A stretch of DNA of 64,000 nucleotides from positions 1,352,348 through 1,416,347 of the forward strand of contig JANPWX010000173.1 in NCBI GenBank assembly GCA_024734555.1. The letters are read 5' to 3'. The notes beneath the pieces were generated by a model. That model worked only from the letters and a program-made list of their open reading frames with translations. It did not search any database and was not told the DNA's origin. Both the position numbers and the translations under genes were made by a program. Shown one piece after another: positions 50,182 to 61,973 of this stretch. This stretch comes from Trochalopteron elliotii (taxonomy: Eukaryota > Chordata > Aves > Passeriformes > Leiothrichidae). Position 1 is the stretch's first letter. Each line of letters begins with the position of its first letter.

Positions 50182-53065
50182 AAGGCAAGGAAGCTAGTGA
50201 AGGGTACAGAGTGAGTCTTTTAAGGAGCAGTGGTAGGAGCACAAATCTGCAAGAACTGTAAATGATAATAAACTCAGTAGTTTCAAGTTTTCAAAAATTT
50301 TTCATTGCTTTGACTACTTCTGTCTTTTGACTTACAGGACTGACCATTTCCTTAGCTTTTGAATATTTGTCTATCTAGGACTCTCGCAACACCTTTGTTT
50401 AACAATTATTTGCTGCATGCTCCCTGTATGAGTTGAGTGGGACTATCACCCTTTCCTTAACTTTCACTCCATATATGTCAACTGTTGCACCACTGACCTG
50501 TAACTGAAAGGCAATTTATTGCAGCCACTTTTAATGTGGGGCTGTTTTGTCATTCATCATAACTTTTTCAACATCTGCACCTTGTTTCTCTATGTGTATA
50601 CAAATTGATGCCAAACTAGACTAAGCATGTAGCTCTCTGTATTTTTTCCACCATTAACAACTTAGCAGGGATAAGAGGCATTTGATATCCTCCTTTTTTG
50701 TCAAGGCTTGCTTCTGTGATACTATAAGAAAATAATATTTCTATCTGGTTGAGTGCTGTGATTTTGAGCTTTGCTAAATAACAGGTATAACAGAGTCCTC
50801 CTTAATTGCTGCTGTGTATGTTACTGGACCATATTGCTCAGGACAGTAACTGTTGGGTAGCTGCATTGAAAATGAGTGCACCTCTCACAAAAACAGAGCT
50901 TTGATAAGTCATCCTTATTTGTCCACATTTGCCTGCCCTTTCTACCGTGGCAATCTCTGTGTAAACACTTCTGATAACCAAATTTGGGCCTAATAAATAC
51001 ACTACTCACTGATGGAGCTGTAATTATCCAATCTGCAGGCTTTGCACATATAGGAGTTGTTGAATCATATATTCTAACACAGGCTCTGATGTCTCTTCTG
51101 GCACCTTCACCACCTCAGTAGTTTGTGTTTTTCAGTTTTAAATTGGTAACATTAAATGTCTTTAATAGGTTATTACTGGAATCCTGTAGACGACAGAGAC
51201 ATAGTGAATACAGATAGAGTGCTTGACAAATCACAGACTGTAATGGTTGGCAGATCCCATTGGCAATTTAGTAATGTGCTCTGGATCACAGATATTTGAG
51301 CTGGAAAAGACACATTAGGTAAAATCCCAGGTTGAATGAAGAAAATGGCAGAATTTCTGTTGAGTTCAATGGGACCAGTTGCATTAATAGTGTTGTATTA
51401 TATCCTCTTCCAGTATTGATCATAGCAATCCAGTCTGTGTGCAGTTCTGTGGGGAGCTCCTTGAATCCAAGCACTGAGGCTTGGTAAGAAAGCATGTAGC
51501 TATAAGTTTTATTGACTTCTGTATTCATTTAGCCCTGGCCAAACTCCCAAGGCCTGATCTCTGGGCTCATTCAAAATTTACTATATTTCTTCTTGTTGCA
51601 TAATCCTGCTCCAGAATCCAAGGGGATGTACCTGGGACATTACGCAGAACAGCTGGAAGTGACTGAAAACTCTCACCAGATCCAGAATGACTTCTGGTGA
51701 GTTTTGCAGATGTTAATGTTGTGTGTTGGAGCCATGGGCTCCTTTTTAAACCTTGACTCTTACAATTTTCTACTGTCATCAGAAATACAAATGACCCATT
51801 AAAGAGGCAGCTGAGTATGCCTTTGATAACAAGAGTCTCTCAGGTGGCAAACAGGCAGAAGGCTACTAGGGAAAGGAGGCAGTTTGTGCTGAGGGTCAGG
51901 GTTACAAGAGCAGTGCAGGGCACTCCAGTATTCTATATCAGACACACTACTTAGAACACCCTAAACTTCATTTGTGCTCAGGTTGTCCTAAAATATTTCT
52001 CAAGTCTATTCTAAAAGCTGAGGTTCAAGATCAATAAAGTGGATGCATTTTTCTACTTGTGGTCATAAAGAACATAAACTAAGAATTGAGTCCCTGGGGT
52101 GGTTGCACAGTTTCACTGTCATTTCTCAAGGCTTCAAGCTTCTGTTCCGCTAAATGGAAATTAGAGGCCAGTCTCTTGATATAAGCCCTTGAGAAGAAAA
52201 GCTACTAACAGCTGCAAAACTTTACCTGGCATGTAACTAGTGCACTAATATATTCTGCTGATAAAATCCCATGGTCATGCATTGTTTCAAATCCTTCCAC
52301 TGACTTTCAGGCAGTAACTGAAAAGCAAAAATGCAAGGTGATCATTGTCTCAATAAAAGCCTTTCGAAGCCAAGTGTAAATGAATGCTGTAAATTGCACA
52401 TATTTTTCCCCGTTTGTCTCACAGGTCTGAACTCTGAGGATCAATCAGTTGCACACAGGAGTCATGACCCTGCTCTCATTGCTCTAAGGAACTGTTGTCT
52501 CACTGCATGCTATGACCCTTAGCATGAACCTAGTAATATTACTACTTGTGGGTCTATCAACAGCAAGCCCTCTGTGGTCCCAATGTGCTTAGGAAAACTT
52601 AATTCCTCTTGTTCCAAATGTAGGGATCTCTTTTGTGCCAATTACCCTTTGACACTGCTATTCAAGCTTACTTTTCCAAACACTGGTCCCATAAACACTC
52701 CTCCCTGCACAGGGACAGAGGCTGGCAGTAGCAAGGAAAACTAGTGCAAAAGTGCTTTCTTTCAATGTTCTGATTTTGAGATGGTTGTTAAATGTATGTC
52801 ACTGTCTTTTAGGAAGCTTTGCATAATGGCTGGATAGCTAACTTCCTTGTGACTTAATCTTTAGTTTTCTTGTAGGCTTAGCAGACAGGTTGCAAATGCT
52901 TTGTGGTTCTCATGGTAGGTGCTAGATCTTGCTATGAATCTATGGGTGCAATCAAACTCCTACAAATCACTATTCAAATATATGTTAGCTTTGATTGGGT
53001 GGCTAGTCACAGTCTCAAAGAAATCTTCTCTGTTGTTATACTAGCCTTGGAAATACGTATTTCAG
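50182..53065. other. Noncoding stretch with possible L3-like scrap
   Basis: No recognised gene. At 51,285-51,330 the phrase ATTTGAGCTGGAAAAGACACATTAGGT resembles the reverse-oriented 3' end of an L3/CR1 element but homology stops quickly. A strong acceptor (TTTTTCCCCGTTTGTCTCACAG, ends 52424) opens into a 63-codon frame with no family likeness. Confidence 0.45.
51285..51330 (-). mobile_element. Possible short L3/CR1 3' fragment
   Basis: GAGCTGGAAAAGACACATTAGGT is similar to the conserved 3' segment of L3-type LINEs read in reverse. Only about 45 bp can be matched by eye, so it may be a chance likeness. Confidence 0.3.
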
Positions 53066-54650
53066 TTATTTCCACATTCTTGAGCCAAAATCATTTCCTC
53101 TGATGAGGAGGTGAGTCCTGATCAAGACAGCTCAGGTGCTGCAGCAGCAGCAGCAGCAGCAGCAGCACTGTTAATGCCCACAGTTGCTCTGCTTGCTGAT
53201 TCCATAGAAGGAGCATCTGAGTGGTGCATGTATGTCTCTAAGCAACCATTTACATGTGAAATATCCATCAGGGGCTGGGAAGTGAAATTTTGGTACAGAA
53301 CACACCAGAGCACAAGGGGCTGCTTGGCCTTCTCCACTAATTTGTCTACCACTCTGCTCCTTTACTGAGCAAATAAATACCTTGGTCACTGGTTTCCATG
53401 GTAGAGTCCTGGTACCTTTTCTGGCTGAGTGGCACGTTGCCCCAGCAGTGGGCAGCTGGACAGCATAGTTTAGGTGAACAGGGTTTGCCAGGTAAGCAGG
53501 CTGGTGGCCCTGGCCTACAGCAGCACTGCAAGAGACCTGAAGGAGAGGAAGCACAACTGATGGCAGCTTGTAGTCTGACAGCCTGGAGGTCTTTCACAGG
53601 CTCATCCAAAGCACAAATGCCACTTCTGGGTCTTGAGAAGGGCAGAGTGAGCTTAAAAAGGATGAAGGCTGACATTGTGGGGAGTGTGTTGGGGTAGACT
53701 GATCACTGATCTGCTCAAGGGCTTTCAGGGATGCACTACCTTGTGCTTAGCCACAATTTGTGTACTTTGCTGTAACTTGCAGAGCTAGACTATGCTCCTC
53801 AGGGCAAGGCTTGTGCTTCCTGCCCATCTTCTCAGCAGGACTCCTTGGGCTGTAACTCAGCCCAGCTCCTGACACACCACCCCAGCTGCTCCTCCCCCTG
53901 GAGGGGAACAGGGAAACTCCTGTGCATCTGTGAGGAGCCCACAGCTAGACCTCAGCTGCCACTGCATGTGAAGTAAGCTGGGTTTTTGTGTCATATTGGG
54001 GACTGCAGTTGGGAGCTGCCACCGTGCAAGTAAGTAACTGCTCCCCTGTCTCTTCAGCAGCTAAAATGGTAAAGAGGTGCCTTCTTGGACAAATGGAGGC
54101 AAATGGAGAAGTGAGATCTGCTTCTCTAGTGGCTGTCATTTCTTTGCCCAAAGACCACAAGGATGGCCTGTGGGGCAGATCACCTGGCCTGAAGCTTTGT
54201 GCTTTAGAAAGAAAAAAGGTTCACTGTCTGCTTTTTCTATTCCTCTGGTCATTCCGTGAAAATTAATGTTACTCTTGCTGTTGTTGTTGGCATTTTTAAC
54301 AGAAAATCAGCAGCTTGGGAACTGGTGATGTGCCAGAGCAGGTGCCACACACTGCAAGGTAAGAGCTGCCCACCCTGGCTATAAGCTGGACAGGCTGTGA
54401 AAAGGAATGGAAATGGATGAGGGAAAGGGAACAGGGAAGGATGAATGGAAGTGGATGAGGGTTGTAGCATCAGGTTGACTTTTCAGGGTTACATTGGATG
54501 GTCCTTTTTTATTGTGATGTTTTCTTCTTCCTTCTTCCCAGGATGTTTCAGGCATGTCCCATTGGGGTGCTTAAAGAAGCAACAGTAAATTTCCTTCCCT
54601 TAACAAGTGGCACTGCTGTGGTCCCATTGCTGTTGTCCTGGTCTTAGTTT
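53066..54650 (+). other. Candidate unannotated multi-exon transcript
   Basis: Good splice signals cluster in a locally GC-richer 1.6 kb. Candidate exon A (53066-53110) has acceptor CGTATTTCAG and donor GAGGAG|GTGAGT. B (about 53446-53491) has donor GCCAG|GTAAGC. C has acceptor CCCTGTCTCTTCAG (ends near 54057), followed by a strong-context ATG (AAAATGG, ATG at 54066) that opens 66 codons. D (54303-54358) has acceptor GGCATTTTTAACAG and donor GCAAG|GTAAGA. E starts at 54542 after TTTTCTTCTTCCTTCTTCCCAG. Reading D then E across the 183-bp intron keeps one frame open for over 50 codons, to the TAG near 54,649. No peptide matches a family I know; a long noncoding RNA or chance clustering is also possible. 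Confidence 0.25.
53141..53167 (+). repeat. (GCA)9 trinucleotide repeat
   Basis: Nine uninterrupted GCA units. In the plus-strand frame starting at 53,111 it reads as a run of alanines; the other frames would give Gln or Ser. CAG-type repeats of this purity are often in or near transcribed sequence. It starts 30 bp after a consensus donor (53111). Confidence 0.9.
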
Positions 54651-54683
54651 ACTGCCAAATCCTGTTGTGGGCACACAGCAAAA

Positions 54684-54687
<4 letters not shown>

Positions 54688-54728
<41 letters not shown>
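54688..54728. repeat. (TA)20 microsatellite
   Basis: About 41 bases of uninterrupted TA dinucleotides, able to extrude as a cruciform. Likely polymorphic in length and prone to assembly error. Confidence 0.95.
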
Positions 54729-54732
<4 letters not shown>

Positions 54733-54929
54733 TATGTATTGTAGATGGCAATATTTTTTGCTCAGAAAGCTCATTGCATAAACTGAAACGGGGATACTCC
54801 CAACCCCAAGGAAGAGAGCTTTGGTAAGTTACATGCAAAGGAAAAAGAGATATACAGTCTATTCTCTGAATTTGTATGGACTGGATTTTTTCTGACATGC
54901 TAACTAATGGCACTGAAGTTTTAGTGGCC

Positions 54930-54950
54930 TTTGATCTTTGATCTTTGATA
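54930..54950 (+). repeat. (CTTTGAT)3 tandem repeat
   Basis: Three head-to-tail copies of a 7-mer. Each contains the TCF/LEF core CTTTGAT, giving three potential sites with 7-bp spacing. Confidence 0.85.
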
Positions 54951-56230
54951 CCGATTATAGCAATTTAGTTTAAAAGGCCTGACTTGGGTCATCTATTATT
55001 ATTATTCTAGTAGGTTTATAGTAGGTTTAGTGTTTTTGTTTGAGCAGCTCAGTTAATTTTAGGTGGAAAAGGCCTCATTCTCCTGTGGGTAGCACTTTGG
55101 GTAGTCACTTCCTGAAGAACTTCCTTTCTGACGGCTCCCTTTGGGCACTTATTTCCAGTGAGTTAAGGTGGGCTTTTGGGTCAGAGCTTAGAGAGCTGTG
55201 AGTCAGGAGAGAATCAAGGATGATGTATTTTTCTCACTCTCTCTATCTCTGTGCTGCTTTATTTCTGGAAAATCAAATATAACAGTTTAATCAAAAAGGA
55301 AGTGGGAAACAATGTAAAAATACTGCCTAGCTTTTGCACAAATAAAGAGTAAATGGAATAGAAGCATATTCATCAAAATCCAAGTCAATACTGAAATAAA
55401 GTTGGCCCCTGTTGGAATATGCAGCATAAAAGGAAAAGAAAAAAATGTAGGGAGCAGGCACTTATGAAAAGAATTTTTTATTTTGGTGAAATAACTGTTT
55501 TTCAGAATATAATAGCAGTAACACAGTCTATGCATAAATGTTATGAGGGGGAAACTTAGGCTTTAAATTAGATATTTTTCTTTCTACAAGAAAAGTATAG
55601 CAGAAGATAGCTTTGGACACTGTTTAGGACTGGGAATTACAACCTGGGTAATTTGGAGGAGCTGAATTACAAATATCCAATGTGATTGATGCTAACAGGG
55701 CAGATGGGCCCTTTAAAGTCCTGGCAAGGCAGGAGGTCACTCTCAGAATACTGTGGCATATAGGGATTGGGAACCCACCCAGGGGACTGGAACCCTCCCA
55801 GGGGCTCCCAGCCAGCCACCTTAAATAAAGTTCTGGTGCAGAAGGAGTCCTGAAAATGCTAATAAATAAATAAATTGAAAAGAGAAAAGACACAGCAAAG
55901 CAGGCTGCAAAGGAACTATCAGGAGAAATATTTGTCTTACAAAATCTGAGAGAAACTGCTGCCTGTTTTTTGTAAGTTGCTTTTTCGCTTAGACTGGGTT
56001 TCGGGAAGAGCTGCTCAGGAGTTTTCTCTATCATGGGAATACAGTATTTGGCCCTATGATCAAGTGGAAAGTGAGTTGAGGTTGCCTGCATCAGCTACAC
56101 AGTGGCCCCTAGGAACTGATCTGGTTCCCACTTAGATGAGCTCATCTGTGCCACCCTCCTACAGAGCTCTAATACCTTAATTCACCACTGTGCCAGAAGG
56201 TACCCACTGGGGCTGGAGAGCATTTCAGCC

Positions 56231-56258
56231 TCTTGAGTGGAAAAGGTTCCACTCAAGA
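56231..56258. repeat. Perfect hairpin, 12-bp stem, 4-nt loop
   Basis: TCTTGAGTGGAA (56231-56242) pairs exactly with TTCCACTCAAGA (56247-56258) around an AAGG loop. The stem is too short for a microRNA precursor on its own, and the flanks do not extend it. Confidence 0.9.
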
Positions 56259-59214
56259 AGATGGAAAGACACACCCAAGAACAGTCTCTAACAGGAGACA
56301 GTAACTTTTTGCCACACCGTAAGTCAAAAAGGTAGTTTGGAAAGTGGTTGGTGGTGAGCTGTTCCATCAGATGGCCAATAGATGCATCAGATTTTCTGAT
56401 AGAGTACTAAGGTGCTGTCAAAGAAAGGCTTTAGGAAATTTGATTCCTTATAATTTGTTCTGGTCTTGTTCTTTAGGATTTAGAGAAGGTTTTGGGATGG
56501 AGTAGCATAGTTTTTTGAATAAAAAGTTGGGTTCACTTATGCCAATATAATTCTGCTGTGAATTTATGTATGTTATTTGAGTTAGATCTCTTGATGCCAA
56601 ATGAATGATTCTGGATAATGTAAAAATAAAGCTGTACAAGTTAAGCCAGACTTGTCTTGCATATTGTCCAAGAGCCATAATCCCAAGAAAAATACAACCA
56701 AAGTAAAAGGCAGGAAAGAGCAGAAGCTCATCAAATTTTTCATTTCCCTTTCCACTGATGCCTTTATGATAAATGGATTTTATAAGAAACAAAGATCTGG
56801 AAAAAAAAATGGGACCCAGCTTCCTCTTGGCCTTGAGGGGCGACCTGCAAAAATTCGTAGTGCATTTCACAGAAACCTTTAATCAAACCACCTTGGAGTC
56901 CTACACAGTCATTGGGGTTACAGAAACTCCAGTTTACTGCAGTTGGGAAAAGGCCAATAAATGGATCCCATAGCCAAGTGGTTGTGGTACTCGTAAAGTT
57001 TCTCACAAGAGGTTCCATTTTAAGCACACTTCACAACTAGTGAAGGCATTGCTTTTACAATCGTTTATGATGTGGCCCTCATTGGACACAACTTAACTTC
57101 TGGTGCCAGAGATGGTCTGTTCAGTGCAGGATGCAAAGTGACCTTTCTCCATATTGACATTTTCATCCAGAACAGGGGAGAAAAAGACAGGACCTTTTTC
57201 TGAGGATGTTGGTCAGGTAAAAGTACGGAAAGAGAAGACCAGAATGCCAAGGGAAGCAGAAAAAGACAGGAGTGCAAAGACCACCCTTATGTAGACATTG
57301 GTCTTGTCTGAGTACCCCCTACCCTACCCAATGGAGGCTGTGTTGCACCTAGTGGTTGTGATGAGTCTCTTTACCCTTATTGTCCTTGAATGTGCTCTGG
57401 CAGGTCTGCACTTCCTGACTGATGTTTTTTACCATGAGTATTGGAAAGGCAGATGTGTAGTTTGCCTCCTGTGCAGGAGAGCAACTGCCTGCAGAATGCT
57501 GTCTGCTGGGAAATTTAACTGCATAAACTGAAGTGCTATGAGTGATGATTTTAGAATTGGCATGTTCTCCTTTCAACTTATAAACCTATTTTGATATTTA
57601 TATAGAGCCATAAAATGTGGCAGAAAAGTTTTAATATATTTACGTTCATAGGACAGCTACATATATCCTGAAACCAAAGCTGTTATTTTTGTTTTCTTTA
57701 CTTGTTATCCAGTAATATTTAAATTATTGATCACATCCACTCAGGCTTAGTAAATCTTGCATTCACATGTACCTTTTTAATGACTGTAGTAGTGATTTTT
57801 TTGAGTCTGTGGATAGTAACATTAATAGGCATACAGTACTGAAGAACCTCACCTACCACCTACCAAACAAATATTTCTGCCATTATGCTGTCATGGTTAC
57901 CTTTGATGTGAAATCACCATCTTACTGTACCAGAAAGGAGGGGCAATGTTGTCTGGAAAAAAGAGTTTAGATGACAATGACATTGATTTCTAAGATGAGG
58001 TTCTGCTGTAATGTCTGCTGCTTTGACTTTCCTGGAGCTGCTAAGATTCAGCTGAGGGCAGAAATGGAAATAAAAGATGTAGTGTATAGAAGAGGAAAGA
58101 AGAGTTCCTCATTTATCTGGCAGAGAAATAAAGAATGAGAGGGAAGGACCCTCAGAGGTTGTGATGTATTTGCTAAGAAAGAGACGGATGGAGGTAGAGT
58201 GAGTGGAAAGTTTTGATGAAGTTGGAAGGACTGAATAAATGAAGTTCCATTCAGAGTGGGAAGTGTGGTCTTCAACATCACCACCAGTTTGGCTCCAAGT
58301 CAAATTAAATAATAGATGTTTTCCTTGACCTTGTGCTACTTTCACAGTGTGTTACATGATATGTTCAAAAATTAAACTGCCTCTTAATAATACTCCTTAC
58401 TTTGGTGTTATTATTGGAGTACCACATACAGCCTAATCTTCCAGGCTTCACTTGGACAAAACTGTCAGTGTTTTCAGAGCAGGTTTCGTCAAAATGTCCA
58501 AGAAAAGCTTGTGAATACAGTTTCATTTCAGAGCAGTACTACGCATTCCCAACCCTCACTGAAATGGTAGCTGAAATAGGTTGGAAATATCACAGCAGAA
58601 GTGTTTGGACATACATCAGCATAGTTTGTTTTCGTCAGTCTGGAAATACTACAAGATTGTCTGGACACAGTAAGAGAAGAGTGAGCCTGCCCAGTGGGAA
58701 AGAATAGACTTTAGGTTAAGCTGGGAGGCACAGATGGACTTCCCCTTGGAATCAGCTTGTTCACCTTAGGCCCCTAGAAAACCTTCAGCAACGGGCCAAC
58801 ACTATCAAGGACCTGTAACAATGAGCTCAGAACTCTTTCAGATTAGCATTAATAGGATGTGCCTGTGCTTGTAAGGATGCCTAGTCTGCATTTTTATAGG
58901 TGCATAAATAACTTGGCAGACTAAATTAATGCACAAGCCAGGTTAAGACCTTTATAAAAGAAAAAGATTGTTGCATTATTGGCATTAATATGATTGAAAG
59001 GGTGAGTGCAGAGATACGATGCCATATGGTGGCAAGCAAGGCCTATGGTAAACTTTCTACTGGGAAACAGTGTGTCACCTTAGGGAGGTTCAGCTGAGAG
59101 TGACTGGAGTACCACTCATGAAGATCTTCCTCAGGTTTTCTGTGTCATCATTTGTAGTAAAGGAATGGAGAATTTAACTATCCTGACATGCTGCAAGTCT
59201 AGAGAATTTATAGA
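56259..59214. other. Noncoding stretch, no recognised gene
   Basis: Frames up to 140 codons on minus (56,448-56,870) and about 65-75 codons on plus overlap each other at 56.6-57.0 kb with no family likeness. The plus strand at 57,030-57,250 and 58,060-58,270 is purine-rich. Confidence 0.5.
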
Positions 59215-59242
59215 CTTTTCCCCTAGGACTTCTCCCCTAGGA
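59215..59242 (+). repeat. Tandem 14-bp duplication with one mismatch
   Basis: CTTTTCCCCTAGGA (59215-59228) is followed by CTTCTCCCCTAGGA (59229-59242). The second copy with the next four bases also forms a near-palindrome around CCTAGG. Confidence 0.8.
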
Positions 59243-61941
59243 GAAGATTCCTTTTGTATCCTGCACAGTACTTTTCCTTTATTTGTACTTTGCCTGCCAT
59301 CTCCAGATGTGCATGCCATCTTAACCCCAAAGACATCCCTTGTTCACGAAAATGCTGCCTAAAGTGAAGACATTGGAAGAGCTCTCAAAAATACACTTGG
59401 ATGTGATTAAGCATTCCGGTTTGAGATGGGTAATGATCAGAGTGTGCACAAAGCACTGGAGGGAAGGACAGAGAATGAGGAGGAAGAAGCAGAGCTCAGT
59501 GTTGTCAAAACACCACAAGACCTGTGAATTATTACACTGAAAATTGAAACTACTCTATCAAAATTGATGGAAGTGGCATGTAAGGTTGTTTTCCCCTGTA
59601 CCTTATGTCCAAAGTTTACACTTTGAAATATGTTTATCTGTAATTCAAACCTAGGAGTCAGAGTGACCTCAAGTTATTTTTTTAAGCAGTCTTTATTTAC
59701 ATGACTCTGTACATGATGACCCTTTGGACGCAGAAAGGCAGGTCAAAGTGCTTTGAAATCAAAATGACTACATGCACACACAGACACACACGCATTCCTT
59801 TCCTTCCACCCTTCCTTATGTGGCAGCTCCTGCAAATATGTCTCATTTTGTAAGTCTAAGAAAAGATCACAGAAACATTGGAATATTATTGTTAGACACT
59901 AATGCCATAACTTACAGTATTAAAACATATTCTTAAAATACATGTGTATGTGCAGTCTCACATGCACATGCTGTGCAAACATACTCTGCCATGTGAGAGC
60001 ACTTCAGAAAAATCATTACAATTCATCACGTATTGTGTCCTCCCCACTACTTGAGGATGAAAGTTTTCAATACTAATGCTGCAAAGTGGGTATTATGTTG
60101 ATTTATGCTAATCGGTTCTATACATGCTGTCATATTATATTGTTAAGTGATGACATTGGTGAAGTACTGTTGCTTCCAGTGTTAACAGCCCACCAGTGCT
60201 GGTTTGTAAACAGCAAGGGAGACACCCACCTCCACAGTTTCCATGATGGGGAAGAGCTGGGGACCTCCACTCATTCCTTTTCTTATGTCTTTATTGGCAC
60301 AGCTAGATATAAGGAGTTTAACAAAAATGAGGCTTTTCTCAAATGTCTTCCAATTTATTACTATTTGGCTACAATAGGGCGCATTATGTGGATTTGAGAT
60401 CTTCCTTTGGACCCACCCTGACCTAGGAGCTGCAAATGTCTGTCCATGTGCCACATGGTAGAGTAACTTCCATGTGAGCCAAAAATTTCTGTGCCTTATG
60501 AGCAAGACCTTATGTGTTTCCATAAGGAGGATTGTCCAGCCTCTGCTCAGAGGAGGAGGAGTATGGATGTTGCTCAAGAGCTCTCTGATGTCTGCAGTAG
60601 CAGGACTACTCAACAGGGCTGAGGAGAAAGGGATGAGGACTAGGAAGGATGGTGATTGACTGCTCTTCCTGACTCTGACTTCCTCCCTCCCACACCCGAT
60701 GGCAGAGCAGGCTTGTGTGTTCCTGGGTGCCTTGTTTGTTTCCTTTGTCAGTGCTTAAGGGCACAGAGAAAAATACTGGTCTTAAAGCAGCTGTGAAGGA
60801 TCACTGTTTATTTGTCTTGTTGATGTGGGGTAAACTCTCAGTTGCAGATGATAGCACTTTGCTGTGTGCTGCACATATATAGCCAATGGATGTTTCATCT
60901 AAGAGCTAGGGAAAGACTGCTGTTTTCATGTCAACTCTGAAGGAAGTGTTTTAATGAAGGGAGTAAGTCAAGTTTCTCTGAACGCCCTTTATGTGTGATT
61001 TTGTGTTTGCCATGTCCTGTGCTTAAAGACCTTTATACAGCAAGTTCAGTCTGGGACCATCACAGATGACTTTCACTGTCCAAAGTAGGATATGGGAATG
61101 CTTTGTTTGCATTTGGTATTTTATGTTAAATAGCAGAATATGCAGGACATATTGGCTTCTGGTAAGTGTATAACACAGATGATGTTCAACAATGCAGTAG
61201 TAAAACATTGCACTGTTTTGAAACAATCACTTAGGTCATGGTATATTGTGGCTAAAATAACATGACCTTCACCCATCTACCTGTTGTAAAACTTCACCTC
61301 AAAGCATGCATTCTGGCTCAGCAATTTATCTTTCAAGCAACTCTAGATTTACTAAGCCCAGCCTGAACTCAGTTCTCTGCTTTTGATCAGTATATTAATT
61401 TAACTGAAGAGCCTCTGAAACAAAAGGAACATTGATAGAATGGAAGCAGAGGATAAAGAGAACACAGCAATACGAGACTTTCTTGCAAAAGGAAGTTGCC
61501 CTGAAGAAGTAGCAATAGATCAAACGCTCTCCATCACCAGGCATGTCTATGGTAATTGAAGTTAACACTGGAACATTCGTCTTATTGACATATCGTTTGT
61601 TTAAAAAGTAAACTCGGTTTGACTCCTTGACTGTAATGATCAGTTTGTAACATATGGTGGAAAAAATTTTAAAGGCTGGCTTGTGAGCTTTTTTAGCAGT
61701 GTATGGTACAAGGAGGGGTTGCCAAAGGGTGGGATAGGGAAGAGTTGCAGCTATTGAAGTGCAGAAGGGGAAATACTGAGCAGTTCTTGGGAGCAACTAT
61801 AACAGAAAAGTGTCTTGGTTTTCCCACTATTTTGTTTCTGAAGCTGGTTTGTAGCAAAAAACTCCCCAAACCATCAAGAACACTTGCGTGCTTCTGTCTG
61901 CTGGTGACCACCCTGGGGCAATGCCCTCCAGTGCATGGTTT
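59243..61941. other. Noncoding stretch
   Basis: No recognised gene. CA-rich simple sequence lies at 59,773-59,792, with CATG-rich sequence near 59,940-59,985. Overlapping frames on both strands at 60.1-60.6 kb (103 and 143 codons) are mirror shadows with no domain. Confidence 0.5.
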
Positions 61942-61973
61942 AGTGATATGGTGCAAGCAAGTCCCATATCACT
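61942..61973. repeat. Inverted repeat, 10-bp arms, 12-bp loop
   Basis: AGTGATATGG (61942-61951) is the reverse complement of CCATATCACT (61964-61973). Isolated stem-loop of unknown role. Confidence 0.85.

Larger units (their letters stand above)
54651..56230. other. Noncoding stretch with microsatellites
   Basis: Holds the TA repeat, the CTTTGAT triplication and an (AAAT)4 run near 55,860. The longest open frame of the window (minus, 55,624-56,091, 155 codons) lies here. It has one short hydrophobic stretch but no recognisable domain, no splice context and no CpG promoter, so it is not called. An AATAAA within 55,820-55,832 in a moderately GC-rich patch is reminiscent of an LTR but lacks termini. 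Confidence 0.5.

Noticed and set aside
54029..54057. GTAAGT donor followed by a CAG acceptor
   Set aside because: The implied intron of about 28 nt is too short to be spliced; only the acceptor is kept as a candidate.
55740..55860. LTR-like patch with AATAAA
   Set aside because: No TG...CA termini, target-site duplication, primer-binding site or internal region found.
55624..56091. Longest open frame, 155 codons on minus
   Set aside because: No recognisable domain, no promoter or splice context, and the length is within chance for a 64-kb vertebrate window.
56448..56870. 140-codon minus frame and overlapping plus frames
   Set aside because: Mutually overlapping frames with no motif; no ribosomal-protein or other processed-pseudogene match could be seen.
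60182..60613. 143-codon minus frame
   Set aside because: Overlaps an equally featureless plus frame; no domain.
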